Source: Pedosphaera sp.
Lineage (GTDB): Bacteria; Verrucomicrobiota; Verrucomicrobiia; Limisphaerales; SXTU01
Assembly: GCA_009695395.1 (NCBI GenBank)
Contig: SIBB01000208.1
Location: forward strand, 1 to 6,633
Length of the DNA: 6,633 bases
Direction of reading: 5' to 3'
The notes under the pieces are model-generated. The model was not told the DNA's origin. It saw only the letters and a program-made list of their open reading frames with translations, and ran no database searches. Shown piece by piece: positions 4,422 to 6,633 of this stretch (positions are counted from its first letter, which is position 1; the number at the start of each line of letters is the position of its first letter). The position numbers and the translations under genes were made by a program.

Positions 4422-6470
4422 ATGAGCAAGCCGACCGCCGTCCCCGCGAGCAATCCGCCGTCCCATGACACGCAGAGGCGCGAGGTCTGGTTGCTAGCCG
4501 CAGCCGTGGCGGCCTACGTGCTCTGGCCCGGGAGCGTCCCGAAGTTTTTCTTTCTCGGCACGGGGCTTTGGCTCGCGTGCCGGGTGCAGCGTCAGCACTC
4601 AGGGACGGTCGTGTGTGCCGGCTTAGCAGCCGCGCTGTTTGCGACAACTTTCCTGCTGACGCCGGTCTGCGCATCACAGGCGCTGCGCACGCCGGGCGCA
4701 GCCGGTGCAGCATCGCCACTCGTGCAACTGGCGCTGCTGGTCTTCGGCGGCCTGTGGCTGCGGGCTGCGGCCGTCGGCGCGCCACCGGTGCTCGCGCGAG
4801 TCGCCGCGCTTCGGGGCCGCGTCGTTTGTCTGTGGACACTCCTGCTCATCGGCGTGTGCTACCTGCCGTGGACGGCGGACATCGCTTACGGCGGCGACGA
4901 GCACTACCACCTCAAGGCGGTCGTCATGGGCCATCTCCTCGACATCGAACTTGTGAGCCACGGCTGGTTCACGGCGCTCGGGCTCGCGTGGCTCGGCGCG
5001 GGCATCTGGCTCGCGGCACGCCGTGCCGGTGGCTTGCAGTCGCCGCCCGGCATCTGGGCCTGCGCGGGTCTCGCGCTGGCTGCGTGCGCGCCGTGGCTTT
5101 ACCCGGCGGAGGTGCTGGGAGACGCATTCAATCAGGATCGGATGCTGCGCTACCCCGGCAGCCAGCCGTGGTTGAGCGCGTGGCTTTGGGAATTCACGCG
5201 CGGCAACTGGGGCTCCGGCGTGCTCTTCGGTTTTGAAGTGCTGCGGTTTACCTCCGTGCTCGCGCTGTTCGCGCTCGGCCTCGTGCTCATGCAGGAGCGA
5301 CGGTGGCGCAAGGCCCCGCCGGTCCAATCACTCCTCGGCGGGCTCGCCATCGTCACCGTCCCGACGCTGCTGTTCCACGGCACGCTCCTGTATTTGGAAC
5401 TCGCGCTCATCCCGCTGCTGGTCCTGCTCGTGCGCGATGGACGGCGCTGGTTGCTCGCCTCTCCGGAACGGCTGGCGGGCGGCAACGCGTGGTGGGCCGC
5501 GCTGGCTTTGGGATTTCTCAAGGACACCGGCATCATCGCCGTCGGCTTCCTCTGGCTCTCTCGCGCGCTGGTGCGGGGAACTTTCCTGACGCGCCGGAAC
5601 GATTGGAGTTTCTCCGCGCTGCGGGCGGAGGCGCGGGTTGCGTTCGTCACGCTCGGCCCCGGCGTCCTCTACCTGCTGCTGCGCGCGATGCACGGCTCGC
5701 GTCCCTACGAGCCGCACTTCGAGAACTTCCTCTCCGCAGAAATCTGGCTCCAAGCCGCACGTGGCGTGGCGGAGCAATTCGGCGTCCTCTGGCTGCCGGC
5801 GCTGGCGGGCGCGTGGCTCCTCGCGCGGCGTCGGGCATGGGCACAACTCATCGCCGCCGGCACGCTCTTCGGTGGGATGTGGCTCTTCCACTTGATCGAA
5901 GAACCTCGCTGGGTCGGGCTGGCGCGCTTCAATCTCCTGCTGTTGCCCGCAGTGCTCGTGCTCGCGTGGGAGGGACTCGGCGCGCTCCTTCAACGGCGCG
6001 CCGCCACGATGGTCGCGCTGCTGCTCCTGCTCGCGGGGAACGCGGGGCTGAGTCCCGTGGACCACACCGGTCATCGCGCCGTGTGGGGCGGCTCCGGCGA
6101 ACGCTGGTATGATTACACAGATTGCTTGGCGGACCTTCGCAAGCTCAAGCCTGACGCCCGCCTCGCCATCGCAAACGTCGCGCACAGCTACGGCATCGGC
6201 ATGACTTTGCAACGCCTCGACTGGTGGGTGCATGTGTCGAATCTGCCAGTGGCAAATCCGAACGACGCTTTGGCGACCCTGCAGGCCGCGCTCACACTGG
6301 CGGCGAAGGGCGAATTCGATTTCGTCATCTTCCGCTGGGAAACAGACCCACCCATCGCACTGGACCATCAACACGCTGGCTATGTCCGGATGCGCGATTA
6401 CCCATCACAGCGCGGCACGCTCACCGTCTTTGCTCGGCGTGCCAGCGGCTTCCAGTCGCCGACTCCATAG
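4422..6470 (+). CDS. Polytopic GT-C-type glycosyltransferase (PMT/ArnT-like)
   Basis: A 682-residue integral membrane protein with about 13-15 hydrophobic segments between residues 23 and 541 and a soluble C-terminal domain (about 545-682). It resembles GT-C glycosyltransferases (dolichyl- or undecaprenyl-phosphate sugar users such as the PMT, ArnT and GT39/GT83 families). The key evidence is the acidic pair in YGGDEHYHLKAV (156-167; Asp159-Glu160) right after a membrane helix ending in YLPW, which matches the metal/acceptor-binding DE motif of the first large outer loop. LKDTG (366-370) and the loop HGSRPYEPHFENF (424-436) sit where later outer loops are found. Such enzymes move a sugar from a polyprenyl-phosphate carrier to lipid, glycan or protein outside the cytoplasmic membrane. 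The acidic pair usually follows the first helix; here four or so helices precede it. The ATG at 4422 is preceded by TAAGGG overlapping the protease stop codon, a short-spaced ribosome site. Sugar and acceptor are unknown. Confidence 0.75.
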   Translation: MSKPTAVPASNPPSHDTQRREVWLLAAAVAAYVLWPGSVPKFFFLGTGLWLACRVQRQHSGTVVCAGLAAALFATTFLLTPVCASQALRTPGAAGAASPLVQLALLVFGGLWLRAAAVGAPPVLARVAALRGRVVCLWTLLLIGVCYLPWTADIAYGGDEHYHLKAVVMGHLLDIELVSHGWFTALGLAWLGAGIWLAARRAGGLQSPPGIWACAGLALAACAPWLYPAEVLGDAFNQDRMLRYPGSQPWLSAWLWEFTRGNWGSGVLFGFEVLRFTSVLALFALGLVLMQERRWRKAPPVQSLLGGLAIVTVPTLLFHGTLLYLELALIPLLVLLVRDGRRWLLASPERLAGGNAWWAALALGFLKDTGIIAVGFLWLSRALVRGTFLTRRNDWSFSALRAEARVAFVTLGPGVLYLLLRAMHGSRPYEPHFENFLSAEIWLQAARGVAEQFGVLWLPALAGAWLLARRRAWAQLIAAGTLFGGMWLFHLIEEPRWVGLARFNLLLLPAVLVLAWEGLGALLQRRAATMVALLLLLAGNAGLSPVDHTGHRAVWGGSGERWYDYTDCLADLRKLKPDARLAIANVAHSYGIGMTLQRLDWWVHVSNLPVANPNDALATLQAALTLAAKGEFDFVIFRWETDPPIALDHQHAGYVRMRDYPSQRGTLTVFARRASGFQSPTP

Positions 6471-6570
6471 CTGCCACCAAAGGACCACGGGCTTCGCTCC
6501 CTTTGACTTGTGCCTCCCCTGCCCTGCCCGCCAAGCTGGGCCCCATTTGCGCCACGGCGCGTGAAACTCT
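6471..6570. other. Intergenic gap with a weak hairpin
   Basis: This 100-bp gap between the glycosyltransferase and the epimerase contains a 6-bp inverted repeat, CAAAGG (6478-6483) with CCTTTG (6500-6505), just after the stop codon. No T tract follows, so it is not a convincing terminator. I see no clear promoter; the downstream gene could be read through from the upstream one. Confidence 0.3.
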
Positions 6571-6633
6571 ATGAAGTGTTTTGTCACTGGCGGCTCCGGC
6601 TTCATCGGGGCAAACCTCGTCCACGAGCTCTGC
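6571..6633 (+). CDS. NAD(P)-binding epimerase/dehydratase, N-terminal fragment (runs off window)
   Basis: Only the first 21 residues are present: MKCFVTGGSGFIGANLVHEL and one more. They form the first beta strand, the glycine-rich TGGSGFIG loop (TGxxGxxG) and the start of helix one of the extended short-chain dehydrogenase fold, which binds the dinucleotide. Most proteins starting this way are sugar-nucleotide epimerases or dehydratases (GalE/RfbB-like), which would suit the glycosyltransferase upstream, but too little is visible to name the substrate. The ATG at 6571 is the natural family start; the upstream bases show no strong ribosome site. Confidence 0.85.
   Translation, partial: MKCFVTGGSGFIGANLVHELC

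Noticed and set aside
5328..6374. Minus-strand open frame of 348 codons
   Set aside because: Opposite the well-supported membrane glycosyltransferase; Glu/Gln/Arg-rich with no recognisable motif.
6478..6505. Possible terminator after the glycosyltransferase
   Set aside because: Only a 6-bp stem with a 16-base loop and no following T tract; kept only as a weak hairpin in the gap entry.

Overview
The window is GC-rich bacterial chromosome with long spurious antisense reading frames. It most resembles a member of the Verrucomicrobiota, perhaps Limisphaerales/Pedosphaera-like. The grounds are a secreted FecR-domain protein next to a CHASE2 protein, a PIG-L deacetylase whose start and body match what I recall from that group, weak or absent Shine-Dalgarno sites, and TTCTG/TTTGG-type 7-bp repeat patches between genes. 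The taxon is an inference from recall, not from a search.

Layout. Bases 1-1689 hold two minus-strand genes: a secreted FecR-domain protein with a long Ala/Gln-rich tail (475-1689), then a strong intrinsic terminator (421-454), then the 5' part of a membrane CHASE2-domain sensor gene (402 down to the window edge). Bases 1690-1870 are a divergent promoter region, with a candidate fecR promoter and an inverted repeat plus a direct repeat in front of a plus-strand lipid gene. That gene (1871-2611) is the most unusual object here. Its first ~147 codons are an acyl-CoA-desaturase N-terminus with two histidine boxes, and its last ~97 codons are the C-terminal end of a cyclopropane-fatty-acid-synthase-like methyltransferase. 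It looks like an in-frame deletion fusion of two lipid genes, or an assembly join.

Convergent with it, and only 12 bp away, is a minus-strand PIG-L (LmbE-like) deacetylase (2624-3481). A non-coding stretch (3482-3620) carries a candidate PIG-L promoter, a patch of 7-bp tandem repeats and one arm of a hairpin. From 3621 the plus strand carries a likely operon: a secreted metzincin-like zinc protease (3621-4415), whose signal peptide is itself encoded by 7-bp repeats, and 6 bp later a large polytopic GT-C-type glycosyltransferase (4422-6470). After a 100-bp gap, an NAD(P)-binding epimerase/dehydratase starts (6571) and runs off the window.

Together the right half (PIG-L deacetylase, GT-C transferase, sugar-nucleotide-type epimerase) suggests envelope glycan or glycoprotein work, with a secreted protease beside it. 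The left half suggests an envelope-sensing pair (FecR + CHASE2). No rRNA, tRNA, CRISPR array, insertion sequence or phage gene was seen.
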